Assembly (NCBI RefSeq): GCF_028621715.1
Contig: NZ_CP117466.1
Location: 1,312,501 to 1,376,500 of the forward strand
Source: Paracoccus marcusii
GTDB taxonomy: Bacteria; Pseudomonadota; Alphaproteobacteria; Rhodobacterales; Rhodobacteraceae
DNA length: 64,000 nucleotides
Direction: 5' to 3'
Shown: positions 56,247 through 64,000 of the stretch, piece by piece
How the letters are laid out: each line of letters begins with the position of its first letter
Position numbering within the stretch: the first letter of the stretch is position 1
The notes under the pieces: model-generated
Database searches by the model: none
Told to the model about the DNA's origin: nothing
Seen by the model: only the letters and a program-made list of their open reading frames with translations
Position numbers and translations under genes: made by a program

Positions 56247-57157
56247 TGGGACGGCTGAATATCGGAAGCCTGTGGCAGGGCCTGACGGGTGACAAGGACG
56301 GCGCCGGCGACCGCATCGTGCCGCCGACCGGGTTCACGGCGCAGCTGACGCTGTTTTCCGCAGGCGCCATGGCGTTCCTGGCGGTGTTCGCGCTGGCGCT
56401 GGCGCTGGCGACGGGGCGGCTGGCCGACCGCTGGTCCTCCGAACTTGCCGGCAGCGTGACGGTCCGCGTCAGCGCGCCGGTGGCGGAACAGGACGCGCTG
56501 GTGCAATCGGCGCTGTCGATCCTGCAGACCACGCCGGGCGCGGGCACCCCGCGGCTGTTGCCCGAGGACGAGCTGGCCCAGCTGCTGGAGCCGTGGTTCG
56601 GGCCGGACATGCCGGTGGACGCGCTGCCCGTGCCCGCCCTGATCGACCTGCCCGTCGAGGGCGAGTTCGATGCCGAGGGCCTGCGCCTGCGCCTTGAGGC
56701 CGAGGTGCCGGGCGCGGTGCTGGACGATCACACCGAATGGCGCCGGCCGCTGGTCTCGGCCGCGAACCGACTGCGGATGCTGGGCATCGTGTCGCTGATG
56801 CTGATCGGGGCCGCCTCGGCCGCGATGATCACGCTGGCGGCCAAGGCCGCGCTGGCCGCGAACGTCCAGGTGATCCGCGTCCTGCGCCTGATCGGCGCGC
56901 GCGACCTGACCATCGCCACGGCCTTCGTGCGCCGGTTCACCCGGCGCGCCGCGATGGGGTCCGCCGTCGGCACCGTGCTGGGCATGGGCGCGATCGCCAT
57001 CCTGCCCGATGCCAGCGCCGCGGGCGGGTTCCTGACCGGGCTGGGCTTTCAGGGCGCCGACTGGCTGATGCCGCTGACCATCCCGCTGATCGCGGCCGGT
57101 GTGGGCTTTGTCGCCACGCGGTGGGCGGCGCTGAAGATGCTGGAGGCCGTGCGATGA
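56246..57157 (+). CDS. ftsX: Cell division protein FtsX
   Basis: A 303-residue membrane partner of FtsE with four transmembrane helices: one near residues 38-58 (FSAGAMAFLAVFALALALA), a large periplasmic domain, then three near 170-300. The permease region contains LRMLGIVSLMLIGAASAAM and VIRVLRLIGARDLTIA. The ATG shares its first base with the ftsE stop and its own stop overlaps plsC (ATGA). Confidence 0.93.
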   Translation: MGRLNIGSLWQGLTGDKDGAGDRIVPPTGFTAQLTLFSAGAMAFLAVFALALALATGRLADRWSSELAGSVTVRVSAPVAEQDALVQSALSILQTTPGAGTPRLLPEDELAQLLEPWFGPDMPVDALPVPALIDLPVEGEFDAEGLRLRLEAEVPGAVLDDHTEWRRPLVSAANRLRMLGIVSLMLIGAASAAMITLAAKAALAANVQVIRVLRLIGARDLTIATAFVRRFTRRAAMGSAVGTVLGMGAIAILPDASAAGGFLTGLGFQGADWLMPLTIPLIAAGVGFVATRWAALKMLEAVR

Positions 57158-57966
57158 CCGACGGCGCGCGTCCCGGCGCGCTGACCCCCTGGCAGTACGT
57201 CCAGAACGTGCTGTTCTATGCCCATGTCGCCTGCGCCACGTTGATCATCGGCCTGTTCGGCCTGCCTGCGCTGCGCCACGGGCGGGCAGGCGCGAACCGC
57301 ATCGCCACGCGCTGGATCGCCTACATGGTCTGGGCCGCGCGCATCCACCTGCACCTGACCTGCGAGATCCGCGGCACGCCGCCGACCCATGACTGCATCG
57401 TCGCCGCCAAGCACCAGTCGTTCTGGGACATCATGGTCATCGCCCATGCCGTTCCCCGCCGCGCCTTCATCATGAAGCGCGAGGTGATGCGCGTCCCGGT
57501 CATGGGCTGGTACGCGTGGAAGACCGGCTGCATCCCCATCGACCGGTCGCGCGGGCGCGACGCGATGGCCGCGATCAGCAGCACCATCAACCAGCGCCTG
57601 TCCGCCGAGGGGCTGGGGCAGCTGATCATCTATCCCGAGGGCACGCGCACCCTGCCGGGCCAGCGCAAGCCCTACAAGCAGGGTGTGGTCACGATCCGCG
57701 AGGGGACCGGCCTGCCGGTCGTGCCCGTCGCGGTGAACACGGGCATGTTCTGGCCGCGCAGCGGGTGGGGCATCTGCCCCGGACGCGCGGTGGTCGAGTT
57801 CCTGCCGCCCATCGATCCCGCCATCCCGGCGGAGGGTTTCCTGCCCCGCCTGCGGGCCGAGATCGAGACCCATTCCGACCGCCTGATGGCCGAGGCCGGG
57901 CTGGTCCTGCCGGAACCGGGCGACGCCGATGACGCCGCCCGGAACCGCTCTCACCTCAGGTCGTAG
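57154..57966 (+). CDS. plsC: 1-acyl-sn-glycerol-3-phosphate acyltransferase
   Basis: A 270-residue membrane acyltransferase that makes phosphatidic acid. The catalytic HX4D is in AKHQSFWDIM, the substrate motif is IYPEGTRTLPGQRKPYKQG, and two N-terminal hydrophobic helices anchor it. The start overlaps the ftsX stop (ATGA). The last 16 bp overlap the end of the convergent small gene. Confidence 0.93.
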   Translation: MTDGARPGALTPWQYVQNVLFYAHVACATLIIGLFGLPALRHGRAGANRIATRWIAYMVWAARIHLHLTCEIRGTPPTHDCIVAAKHQSFWDIMVIAHAVPRRAFIMKREVMRVPVMGWYAWKTGCIPIDRSRGRDAMAAISSTINQRLSAEGLGQLIIYPEGTRTLPGQRKPYKQGVVTIREGTGLPVVPVAVNTGMFWPRSGWGICPGRAVVEFLPPIDPAIPAEGFLPRLRAEIETHSDRLMAEAGLVLPEPGDADDAARNRSHLRS

Positions 57967-58181
57967 TAGCGCGGGACATGCGGCCCCTGCGGCGGCAGCC
58001 CGATGTCGCGCCGCATGTGCGGGGACATCAGGTACGGATCGGGCGGCCGCGGCCGCCTGCGCCGTGGCAGCAGCGCCGCGCGGATCGCGGCCCATAAGAC
58101 CGCCGTCGCGCCGTGTCGGGCGATCAGGCGGTGCATCGCGGGACGCAGGCGGGCGCTTTGCGGATGAAGATCGGCAATCAT
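57951..58181 (-). CDS. Small basic protein with DUF1127-like C-terminus
   Basis: A 76-residue, Arg/Pro-rich protein. The C-terminal part MSPHMRRDIGLPPQGPHV resembles the DUF1127 core (LSPHLRRDIGL); the N-terminal half includes a hydrophobic ATAVLWAAIRAALLP. DUF1127 proteins are small, Arg-rich and implicated in RNA turnover and phosphate responses in related bacteria. GGAGA lies about 7 bp upstream of the ATG. The assignment is by eye and tentative. Confidence 0.6.
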   Translation of the reverse strand: MIADLHPQSARLRPAMHRLIARHGATAVLWAAIRAALLPRRRRPRPPDPYLMSPHMRRDIGLPPQGPHVPRYYDLR

Positions 58182-58324
58182 CGTCAGTCTCCGGATAGGG
58201 GGACCGGACAGGGCGGTGCCTTGTGCGGTCGATGGGGTTCAGGGAAGGGATGACGCCATGTGGACAGGCCCGCGGATCGCGGTCGTGTCAGGTCATGATG
58301 TCAGCGGGGTCTGCCTTGCGGCGG

Positions 58325-58402
58325 TCAGGCGCCTTGTCGCGATGACAAGGTACGCATCGAACCGGTGCGGGTCAGGGCGGGGGCATTGGCATATGATGTC
58401 AT
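58325..58402 (-). CDS. Candidate 25-residue peptide with strong ribosome site
   Basis: ATG 58400-58402 follows AGGAGGGG at ideal spacing and opens MTSYANAPALTRTGSMRTLS, ending after 25 codons. The opening resembles the N-terminus of DUF1127 proteins, whose core is missing, so it may be a degenerate copy, a leader peptide or chance. Confidence 0.28.
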   Translation of the reverse strand: MTSYANAPALTRTGSMRTLSSRQGA

Positions 58403-58484
58403 GAGCCCCTCCTTTCGCGCATGCGTTGCGGGCAGGAGTGCAGGCTGGCCCAGCCTTGCATTTCGCGCAAGACGGCAAAACGCG

Positions 58485-58511
58485 ACAGCCGCCCCAAGAC
58501 GGGACGGCTGT
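58485..58511. terminator. Hairpin after accA
   Basis: ACAGCCG and CGGCTGT pair with a further C-rich/G-rich inner stem; the minus-strand exit reads CGCGTTTTGCC. It lies 27 bp beyond the accA stop. Confidence 0.65.
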
Positions 58512-58538
58512 TGCAGGTCGGTCACAGTATCGTGTGCG

Positions 58539-59501
58539 TCAGGCCGCAAGCCCCTTGGAGCCCATCGCCAGGAACTTGGCGCGGCGGTCCTTGATCAGCT
58601 GGTCGGGTTTCATGTCCGACATCTCGGCCAGCATCGCGGTGATCTCGGCGCCCACGGCGGCGATGGCCTCATCGGGTGCGCGCTGCGCCCCGCCCAGGGG
58701 TTCGGCGATGATGCGGTCGATCACGGCCAGCTTCTTCAGGTCCTGCGCGGTCAGGCGCAGCGCCTCGGCCGCGTCGCGCATCTTTTCGGCGTCCTTCCAC
58801 AGGATCGACGCGCAGCCTTCCGGAGAGATGACCGAATAGATCGAATGTTCCAGCATGGCGATGCGGTTCGCGGTGGCAAAGGCCACGGCCCCGCCTGACC
58901 CGCCTTCGCCGATGATGACGCTGACCAGCGGCACGCCGATCTCAAGGCATTTCATGGTGCAGCGGGCGATCGCCTCGCTTTGTCCCCGCTCCTCGGCGCC
59001 CTTGCCGGGATAGGCGCCGGGCGTGTCGACCAGCGTGATCACGGGCAGGCCAAAGCGGTGCGCCATGTCCATCAGGCGGATCGCTTTGCGGTACCCCTCG
59101 GGGCGAGCCATGCCGAAATTGTGGTGGATGCGCGACTTGGTGTCGTTGCCCTTCTCATGCCCGATCACCACGCAGGGTGCGTCGTTGAAACGCGCCAGGC
59201 CGCCCATCACCGCGTGGTCGTCGCCAAAGGCGCGGTCGCCCGCCAGAGGCGTGTATTCGGTGAACAGCGCCTGGATATAGTCGCTGCAATGCGGGCGGTC
59301 GGGATGGCGGGCGACCTGCGTCTTCCGCCAGGGGTCCAGGGTCTTGTAGAGGTCGCGCAGCAAATCCGACGACTTGCGGTCCAGCGCCGCGGCCTCCTTC
59401 TCGACGTCGAGGGTGCCGTCGCCCTTGCGGGCCATGGCGCGAAGTTCCTCGGCCTTGCCCTCGATGTCGGCGAGCGGTTTTTCGAAATCCAGATAGACCA
59501 T
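58539..59501 (-). CDS. accA: Acetyl-CoA carboxylase carboxyltransferase subunit alpha
   Basis: A 320-residue subunit of the first fatty-acid synthesis enzyme. [20 protein letters not shown] opens the protein; [23 protein letters not shown], then [37 protein letters not shown] and [12 protein letters not shown] are the characteristic blocks. Length is standard. A strong promoter is visible upstream, so it is transcribed alone. Confidence 0.96.
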   Translation of the reverse strand: MVYLDFEKPLADIEGKAEELRAMARKGDGTLDVEKEAAALDRKSSDLLRDLYKTLDPWRKTQVARHPDRPHCSDYIQALFTEYTPLAGDRAFGDDHAVMGGLARFNDAPCVVIGHEKGNDTKSRIHHNFGMARPEGYRKAIRLMDMAHRFGLPVITLVDTPGAYPGKGAEERGQSEAIARCTMKCLEIGVPLVSVIIGEGGSGGAVAFATANRIAMLEHSIYSVISPEGCASILWKDAEKMRDAAEALRLTAQDLKKLAVIDRIIAEPLGGAQRAPDEAIAAVGAEITAMLAEMSDMKPDQLIKDRRAKFLAMGSKGLAA

Positions 59502-59532
59502 GCGGCATGCCTTTGGGGTTCGGGTTTGGCGC

Positions 59533-59561
59533 TATATAGGTCGGTGCGGGACGGGTTGCAA
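59533..59561 (-). promoter_or_regulatory. Sigma-70-type promoter of accA
   Basis: On the minus strand TTGCAA (59561-59556) and TATATA (59538-59533) are spaced by exactly 17 bp, 32 bp before the accA ATG. It is the best housekeeping promoter seen in the window. Confidence 0.65.
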
Positions 59562-59609
59562 CGCGGGCGCGGCAGCCGGCATCCGCGGGGCCGGGCGCCG
59601 CGCCCGCGT
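59561..59609. terminator. Long inverted repeat downstream of malY-like gene
   Basis: ACGCGGGCGCGGC (59561-59573) and GCCGCGCCCGCGT (59597-59609) form a perfect 13-bp stem around a 23-nt GC-rich loop, directly at the stop of the aminotransferase-like gene. There is no T-run, and the left arm touches the accA promoter. Confidence 0.6.
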
Positions 59610-60793
59610 CACTGCAGGTCGGCGAAGGCCGCGCGCAGCCGGTCTGCCGCCTCGATCACCCGCGCCCGCGGCGTCGCGATGTTGAAGCGCATGAACCCGT
59701 CGCCACCCAGCCCGAAGGTCGCGCCGTGATTGGCCGCGATCCGGGCGTCGTCCTGGATGCGACGGGTGATTTCCGCGTCGGTCATGCCGGTGTCGCGGAA
59801 ATCGACCCAGGACAGATAGGTCGCCTGCAGGGGCATCGACCGCAGACCGGGAATCGCGTTCACCGCCTGATCAAAGATCCGCCGGTTGCCGTCCAGGTAA
59901 TCGACCAGCGCATCGACCCAGGCCGCGCCCTCGGGCGAATAGGCGGCCGCAACCATGTCCTGGCCCAGCATCGCCGGAGAGATCCCCGCGGCGGCCAGCG
60001 CGCCCTGGAACCGCGCCCGCAGGTCGGGGTCGGGGATGATCGCGTTGCCGATATGAGCGCCCGCGATGTTGAAGGTCTTGGTGGCGGCGGTCAGCGTCAC
60101 CAAGCGCGGCAGGATGTCGGGTGCCACGGTCGCCATCATCCGGTGACGTGGGCCGCCCGGCAGGACCAGGTCGGCATGGATGTCGTCCGAGATCAGGATC
60201 AGGTCGTGGCGGTCGCAGAAATCGGCGACCTGGCGCAGTTCGGCTTCGGACCAGACGCGGCCGCCGGGATTGTGCGGCGAACACAGGATCATCATCCGTT
60301 CGCGCCCGGTCAGCATCTTTTCCCACGCGTCCCAGTCCAGGGCGTACTGGCCGTCGGTCATCGCCAGGGGCAACTCGACCACGTCGCGGCCGGCGGCGCG
60401 GATCACCCGGCCGAAGGCGTGATAGACCGGCGCCATCACGACAACCCCGTCGCCGGGCCGCGTATAGGCGTTCAGCGCCATCGCGACCGCGTTGACCAGC
60501 CCCGCGCAGGTCAACACCCATTCGGGCCGGATCTGCCAGCCGTGGCGATGCGCCATCCACCAGCCGATCGCCGCCAGATAGGGCGGGTTCGCGCCAGGAT
60601 AGCCATAGACGCCATGTGCCGCGGCGCGGTCCACCGCCGCCTGGACCGCCGCGGGGGGCGCGAAATCCATGTCAGCCACCCACATGGCCAGGCCGTCATC
60701 GGCGCCCACGCCGTATGCGGCCTGCATGTCGTCCCACTTGCTGCAATGCGTGCCGCGGCGGTCGATGATGCGGTCGAAATCGGGCTGGGTCAT
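59609..60793 (-). CDS. MalY/PatB-type cystathionine beta-lyase or aminotransferase
   Basis: A 394-residue fold-type I PLP enzyme. The PLP Lys is in LTAATKTFNIAG, with SPHNPGGRVWSEAELRQVADFC, ISDDIHADLVLPG and MWVADMDFAPP as the MalY family hallmarks. Members cleave cystathionine and some also act as regulators of maltose genes. AGGAG precedes ATG 60793 by 6 bp. It is divergent from the first deformylase gene with a 78-bp gap. Exact substrate not determinable. Confidence 0.85.
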   Translation of the reverse strand: MTQPDFDRIIDRRGTHCSKWDDMQAAYGVGADDGLAMWVADMDFAPPAAVQAAVDRAAAHGVYGYPGANPPYLAAIGWWMAHRHGWQIRPEWVLTCAGLVNAVAMALNAYTRPGDGVVVMAPVYHAFGRVIRAAGRDVVELPLAMTDGQYALDWDAWEKMLTGRERMMILCSPHNPGGRVWSEAELRQVADFCDRHDLILISDDIHADLVLPGGPRHRMMATVAPDILPRLVTLTAATKTFNIAGAHIGNAIIPDPDLRARFQGALAAAGISPAMLGQDMVAAAYSPEGAAWVDALVDYLDGNRRIFDQAVNAIPGLRSMPLQATYLSWVDFRDTGMTDAEITRRIQDDARIAANHGATFGLGGDGFMRFNIATPRARVIEAADRLRAAFADLQ

Positions 60794-60871
60794 GGGGGCT
60801 CCTGCTGGCTGCGTCACCCTAGCCTAGCGGGGTTGTTGCTTATGGTGAAGGCTTGCCCTAAATCCCTTGCC

Positions 60872-61393
60872 ATGAGCCTGAGACCCATCCTGATCCATCC
60901 CGATCCGCGCCTGAAGAAGGTGGCCCAACCCGTGGCCCGCATCACGCCCGAGATCGAGACATTGGCCGCGGACATGCTGGCCACCATGTACGAGGCGCCC
61001 GGCATCGGCCTGGCCGCGCCGCAGATCGGCGTGGGCCTGCGCGTCTTCACCATGGATGCCAACCGCGACCCCGAGGCGCCGCGCGCGCCCCTGGTGCTGG
61101 TCAACCCCGAGGTGACCTGGGCGTCGGACACGCCCAACACCTATGAGGAGGGCTGCCTGTCCATCCCCGACCAGTACGGAGAGGTCACGCGGCCCGCGCA
61201 GATCCGCATGCGCTGGCTGGGGCTGGACGGCAAGACCCATGAACGCGAGTTCGACGAGCTGTGGGCCACCTGCGCCCAGCACGAGCTGGACCACCTGGAC
61301 GGCGTGCTGTTCATCGATCACCTCTCCGCCATCAAGCGGCAGATGATCACCCGCAAGATGGTCAAGCTGAAGCGGGACCTGGCCCGTGCCTGA
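60872..61393 (+). CDS. def: Peptide deformylase
   Basis: A 173-residue metalloenzyme that removes formyl from nascent proteins. All three motifs are intact: GIGLAAPQIGVG (about residues 45-56), EEGCLSIP with the metal Cys (about 92-99) and QHELDHLDG with both His and the catalytic Glu (about 137-145). ATG 60872 is chosen over 60842 since homologues start just before MSLRPILIHPDPRL. It heads a row of three paralogues; the stop overlaps the second start. Confidence 0.96.
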   Translation: MSLRPILIHPDPRLKKVAQPVARITPEIETLAADMLATMYEAPGIGLAAPQIGVGLRVFTMDANRDPEAPRAPLVLVNPEVTWASDTPNTYEEGCLSIPDQYGEVTRPAQIRMRWLGLDGKTHEREFDELWATCAQHELDHLDGVLFIDHLSAIKRQMITRKMVKLKRDLARA

Positions 61394-61901
61394 TCGCACG
61401 GGTGCCAGCGGCTGGATGCGCCCCGACCTGCCGGGGGATCTTGGCCGCGGCACCCTGCGCGACATCGTCCTGTGGCCGGACCCGCGCCTGCGCCTGCGCG
61501 CGGAACCCGCCGGCTACATGACCGGCCCCGAACTGCGCGTGCTGGCCGCCGACATGCTGGCCACCATGTATCACGCTCAGGGCCGCGGCCTGGCCGCCCC
61601 GCAGATCGGCGTGCTGCGCCGGATCTTCGTCATGGATGCCGGCTGGAAGGACGGCGCGCCCGCCCCCCTGGTCCTGATCGACCCCGAGATCCTGGTCCGG
61701 TCGCCGCAGACCGAGACCGCGCCCGAAGGGTGCCTGTCCATCCCCGGCCGCCCCGTCGACGTCACGCGGCCTGCCGCCATCGGAATCGGCTGGTATGATC
61801 TGGACGGCCGCTATCAGGTGCGCGACATGCAGGGTCCCGCCGCCCGCATCGCCCAGCACGAGGTCGATCACCTGGACGGCCTGTTGATCGTGAAGGACTG
61901 A
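61386..61901 (+). CDS. Second peptide deformylase paralogue (catalytic residues intact)
   Basis: A 171-residue deformylase-like protein starting at GTG 61386, overlapping the first def by 8 bp. Motifs GRGLAAPQIG, PEGCLSIPGRP and AQHEVDHLDG are all present, so it should be active. The N-terminus has an extra leader (MPDRTGASGWMRPDL) not seen in the first copy. Divergence in the body suggests a distinct substrate range. It is followed 2 bp later by the third copy. Confidence 0.9.
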   Translation: MPDRTGASGWMRPDLPGDLGRGTLRDIVLWPDPRLRLRAEPAGYMTGPELRVLAADMLATMYHAQGRGLAAPQIGVLRRIFVMDAGWKDGAPAPLVLIDPEILVRSPQTETAPEGCLSIPGRPVDVTRPAAIGIGWYDLDGRYQVRDMQGPAARIAQHEVDHLDGLLIVKD

Positions 61902-61903
61902 CC

Positions 61904-62404
61904 ATGGCCGCGCGCGCGTTCCTGCCCTATGCCGACCCCCGCCTGCATCGCGCCGCCGCGCCGGTGGCAGAGATCACCGAATCCGTCCGCATGATCTGGG
62001 AGGACATGGTCGACACCATGGAGGCGATGCCCGGCGTGGGCCTGGCCGCGCCCCAGATCGGCATCATGATGGCGCTGGCCGTCGTCGATGCCTCGGGGCC
62101 GCGCGGACAGGCGGTCCGCATGGCCAACCCCCGGATCCTGCATGCCAGCGTCAAGCTGCGCGAGCACGAGGAGGCCAGCCCCAACCTGCCCGGCGTCTCG
62201 GCCCCGATCAGCCGCCCCCGGGCGGTCAAGGTGCGGTTCCTCAACCAGGACGGCGTCGAGGAGGACCGTGATTTCGTCGGCCTGTGGGCCATCAGCGTCC
62301 AGCACCAGATCGACCACCTGGCCGGGCGGATGTATGTCGACCACCTGACCCCCCTGCGCCGCAAGATGCTGGTCGCGCGGTCGGCCAAGCTGCACCGCCG
62401 CTGA
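61904..62404 (+). CDS. Deformylase-like protein lacking catalytic residues
   Basis: A 166-residue member of the same family. GVGLAAPQIG is kept, but the metal-Cys motif is replaced by EEASPNLPG and the HExxH motif reads VQHQIDHLAG, so the metal Cys and the catalytic Glu are missing (both His are present). It still has the fold-defining YVDHLTPLRRKML end and shows no frameshift. It is the third of three adjacent genes, and retention in frame suggests a non-catalytic role, perhaps binding of ribosome or partner. This is inference from residues. Confidence 0.85.
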   Translation: MAARAFLPYADPRLHRAAAPVAEITESVRMIWEDMVDTMEAMPGVGLAAPQIGIMMALAVVDASGPRGQAVRMANPRILHASVKLREHEEASPNLPGVSAPISRPRAVKVRFLNQDGVEEDRDFVGLWAISVQHQIDHLAGRMYVDHLTPLRRKMLVARSAKLHRR

Positions 62405-62548
62405 TTTTTTCCGTCGTTATGGAATAGAACGACCCGTCGTCCCGTTCTGCTGTCGAATGGCCCGGAAGGCCGTCCGTGCAACGGGGACCGGCGTCGCGCC
62501 CCGTCGCAAGATCGCCGCGGCGCCAGGATTTTCAGAAGGATGCACCCC

Positions 62549-63286
62549 ATGGCACGACTGTTCGGAAATGACGACGACAACCGCCTGACCGGCACCAACG
62601 TGGCCGACCTGATCTATGGCCGGTCGGGTGACGATGCGCTCTATGGCTTTCGTGGCAACGACACGATCGACGGAGGCGAGGGCAACGACCGCATCTGGGC
62701 CGGCGAGGGCGCGAACCGCGTGTCCGGCGGCTCGGGGAACGATCGCATCTGGGCGGGCGCGGGCAGCGACGTGATCGCCGCCGGCGAGGGCAATGACATC
62801 GTCGCCGCCGGCCACGGCAACAACCGCGTCTGGGGCGGCGATGGCGACGACGTCCTATACGCCGGCGCCGGGCGCGACACGCTGGACGGCGGTGACGGAA
62901 ACGACCGCATGGCGTCGGGGGCGGGCAACGACATCCTGACCGGGGGCGAGGGCGACGACCGGATGATCGCGGGCTTCGGCGCCGACCGCCTGATCGCCGG
63001 AGAGGGCAACGACACGCTGAACGGCGGGCTGGGCAACGACACGATGACCGGCGGCGAGGGGGCGGACGTGTTCGTCTTCAACGGCGGGCGCGACCGGATC
63101 ACCGACTTCGAGAACGGCGACGACGACATCGACCTGCGCGCCCTGGCCAATGTCGACAGCTATGCCCAGATCCGCGGCGCCGCCGTGCAGAGCGGGTCCG
63201 ACGTCGTGCTGAATTTTGGCCCCAACCAGCTGGTCATCGAGGATTTCCGCCTGAACCAGATGAGCAGCGACGACTTCTCCTGGTAA
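62549..63286 (+). CDS. RTX-only calcium-binding protein
   Basis: A 245-residue protein made almost entirely of RTX nonapeptides: GGEGNDRIWAGEG, GGDGNDRMASGAGND, GGLGNDTMTGGEG, with no N-terminal enzyme domain. After the repeats comes DVFVFNGGRDRITDFENGD, a typical RTX capping block, then a C-terminal region ending SSDDFSW, resembling type I secretion tails. ATG 62549 fits AGAAGGA at 62533-62539; ATG 62540 is too close. It is probably exported and folds with calcium; a surface or matrix role is inferred. A strong terminator follows. Confidence 0.83.
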   Translation: MARLFGNDDDNRLTGTNVADLIYGRSGDDALYGFRGNDTIDGGEGNDRIWAGEGANRVSGGSGNDRIWAGAGSDVIAAGEGNDIVAAGHGNNRVWGGDGDDVLYAGAGRDTLDGGDGNDRMASGAGNDILTGGEGDDRMIAGFGADRLIAGEGNDTLNGGLGNDTMTGGEGADVFVFNGGRDRITDFENGDDDIDLRALANVDSYAQIRGAAVQSGSDVVLNFGPNQLVIEDFRLNQMSSDDFSW

Positions 63287-63302
63287 GATCTTTTGGCGGT
63301 CC

Positions 63303-63337
63303 CCCCGCGCAGGTTCGCCCTGCGCGGGGTTTTTTTT
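63303..63337 (+). terminator. Rho-independent terminator after the RTX gene
   Basis: CCCCGCGCAGG (63303-63313) and CCTGCGCGGGG (63319-63329) form an 11-bp perfect stem with a 5-nt loop, followed by eight T residues. The strongest terminator in the window; it lies between the RTX stop and the stop of the convergent GntR gene. Confidence 0.95.
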
Positions 63338-64000
63338 CATGTCTGCGCAGGCAGGTCGTCGCGCACCCGCTCCCACGCCAGGGTCAGGTGGCGGCCCAGG
63401 ATGTCCGACAGTCCGTCCGCATCCCGCGCCTCCAGCGCCGCGATCATCCGTTCGTGTTCGCCGACCGCGCTGGCCCATTTTTCCGCACCTTCGTGCCCGA
63501 TGAAGCGGACGCGCTTCAACCGGGTCTGCAGGCGGGCATGCACCTCGGACAGGGCACCGTTGTCGGCAAGTGCCACGATGGCCGTATGGATCGCCTGGTT
63601 CAGCTTGTAATAGGCCATGCGGTCGCGCCGGGCATAGCAGGCGAGCATCCTGTCATGCAGCGCCCGCACCCCCGCGATGCCCGCATCCGTCGCCTGCGCG
63701 CAGGCGATGATCCCTGCCTGCTGCTCCAGGATGCGGATCACCTCCAGCATGTCGCGGACCTCGCGCGCGCCGAACTGCTTGACCACCGCGCCCCGTGCCG
63801 GGACCAGTTCGACCAGCCCCTCGGATGCCAGGTACTTAATCGCCTCGCGCAGCGGCGTGCGGGACACGCCCAGCTGCTGGCCGATCTGGCCCTCGTTCAG
63901 GCGGGTCCCGGGTGGCAGCTGCCCTTCGATGATCATGTCGCGCAGACGCGACAGGATCGCGTCCAGCAGGGGCAGGCGTTCGATGCGGGCGTCTGTGTCT
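63337..64000 (-). CDS. GntR/FCD-family transcriptional regulator (start beyond the window)
   Basis: An open frame running off the right edge, so its start is not seen. Visible parts: DTDARIERLPLLDAILSRLR leading into the winged helix MIIEGQLPPGTRLNEGQIG and SRTPLREAIKYLASEGLVEL, then an FCD domain with DMLEVIRILEQQAGIIA and NQAIHTAIVALADN. An internal ATG at 63936 gives 199 residues but would cut the first helix of the DNA-binding domain. The target genes lie outside the window or are unknown. Confidence 0.85.
   Translation of the reverse strand, partial: DTDARIERLPLLDAILSRLRDMIIEGQLPPGTRLNEGQIGQQLGVSRTPLREAIKYLASEGLVELVPARGAVVKQFGAREVRDMLEVIRILEQQAGIIACAQATDAGIAGVRALHDRMLACYARRDRMAYYKLNQAIHTAIVALADNGALSEVHARLQTRLKRVRFIGHEGAEKWASAVGEHERMIAALEARDADGLSDILGRHLTLAWERVRDDLPAQT

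Larger units (their letters stand above)
58182..58538. other. Intergenic region plsC / accA with a short candidate ORF
   Basis: 357 bp containing a 25-codon frame with a strong ribosome site (listed) and a hairpin near accA. Other frames overlap one another and lack any recognisable product. Confidence 0.5.

Noticed and set aside
59726..61393. A 555-codon frame that fuses an N-terminal extension to the first deformylase
   Set aside because: The N-terminal part runs opposite the MalY-like gene and has no homologous features; deformylases start near 60872.

Overview
The window is GC-rich chromosomal DNA from an alphaproteobacterium, most likely a Paracoccus-like member of the Rhodobacteraceae. 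The evidence is the gene content: methylsuccinyl-CoA dehydrogenase of the ethylmalonyl-CoA pathway, three peptide deformylase genes in a row, an argH-lipoprotein-lysA-DUF4175 run, DUF1491, ftsEX followed by plsC, and pdxJ-acpS-lepB-rnc-era-recO. The species is an inference. Genes are tightly packed, many start codons overlap the preceding stop (ATGA, GTGA, TTGA), and I saw no insertion sequence, prophage, CRISPR array, rRNA or convincing tRNA.

Layout. 1-1760: a minus-strand KaiC-like ATPase translationally coupled to a histidine kinase cut by the window edge. 2072-5227: a two-subunit molybdenum hydroxylase of the isoquinoline 1-oxidoreductase type with a small secreted protein, preceded by a candidate EcfG-type promoter. 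5243-15413: a complete oxidative L-fucose (6-deoxyhexose) catabolic cluster with a mutarotase, lactonase, aldose dehydrogenase, FCD-type regulator, CUT2 sugar ABC transporter, Zn-alcohol dehydrogenase, UxaA-type dehydratase, SDR dehydrogenase and FAH-family hydrolase. 15479-17308: a GH16 glycosidase with RTX repeats. 17309-18593: a visibly AT-richer, gene-poor stretch with a small membrane protein and a possible glycosyltransferase relic.

18594-27089 is a housekeeping run: a TPR protein, ispE, pdxJ, acpS, lepB, rnc, era, a DUF1491 gene, rarD and recO. 27093-33984 holds a META-like lipoprotein, mcd, a TSUP exporter, dapE, a GNAT and RNase R. 33985-37058 is a PrtD/PrtE-type type I secretion pair with no adjacent cargo; the two RTX proteins in the window are plausible cargo. 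37181-38561 is mlaA-mlaC. 38625-48001 carries a class A PBP, an ammonium transporter, a polyprenyl diphosphate synthase, a small DUF2007 protein, an RNA methyltransferase-like gene, ydcH, phaB-phaA and an EAL protein. 48098-58181 has tag, a TlpA-like thioredoxin, argH, an LptM-like lipoprotein, lysA, a DUF4175 protein, a zinc-ribbon membrane protein with an in-frame 9-bp repeat tract, ftsEX, plsC and a DUF1127-like small protein. 58539-63286 holds accA, a MalY-type lyase, def-def-def (the third lacking catalytic residues) and an RTX-only protein. A GntR/FCD regulator runs off the right edge.

The strongest leads for follow-up are the fucose cluster with its non-enolase dehydratase and unassigned Zn-ADH, the degenerate third deformylase retained in an operon with two intact paralogues, the orphan type I exporter with dispersed RTX cargo, the KaiC homologue whose second phosphosite appears to be Tyr, and the LptM-like lipoprotein between argH and lysA. 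I found no clear defence or mobile system. All functional statements rest on sequence motifs and context read by eye; no database search was run.
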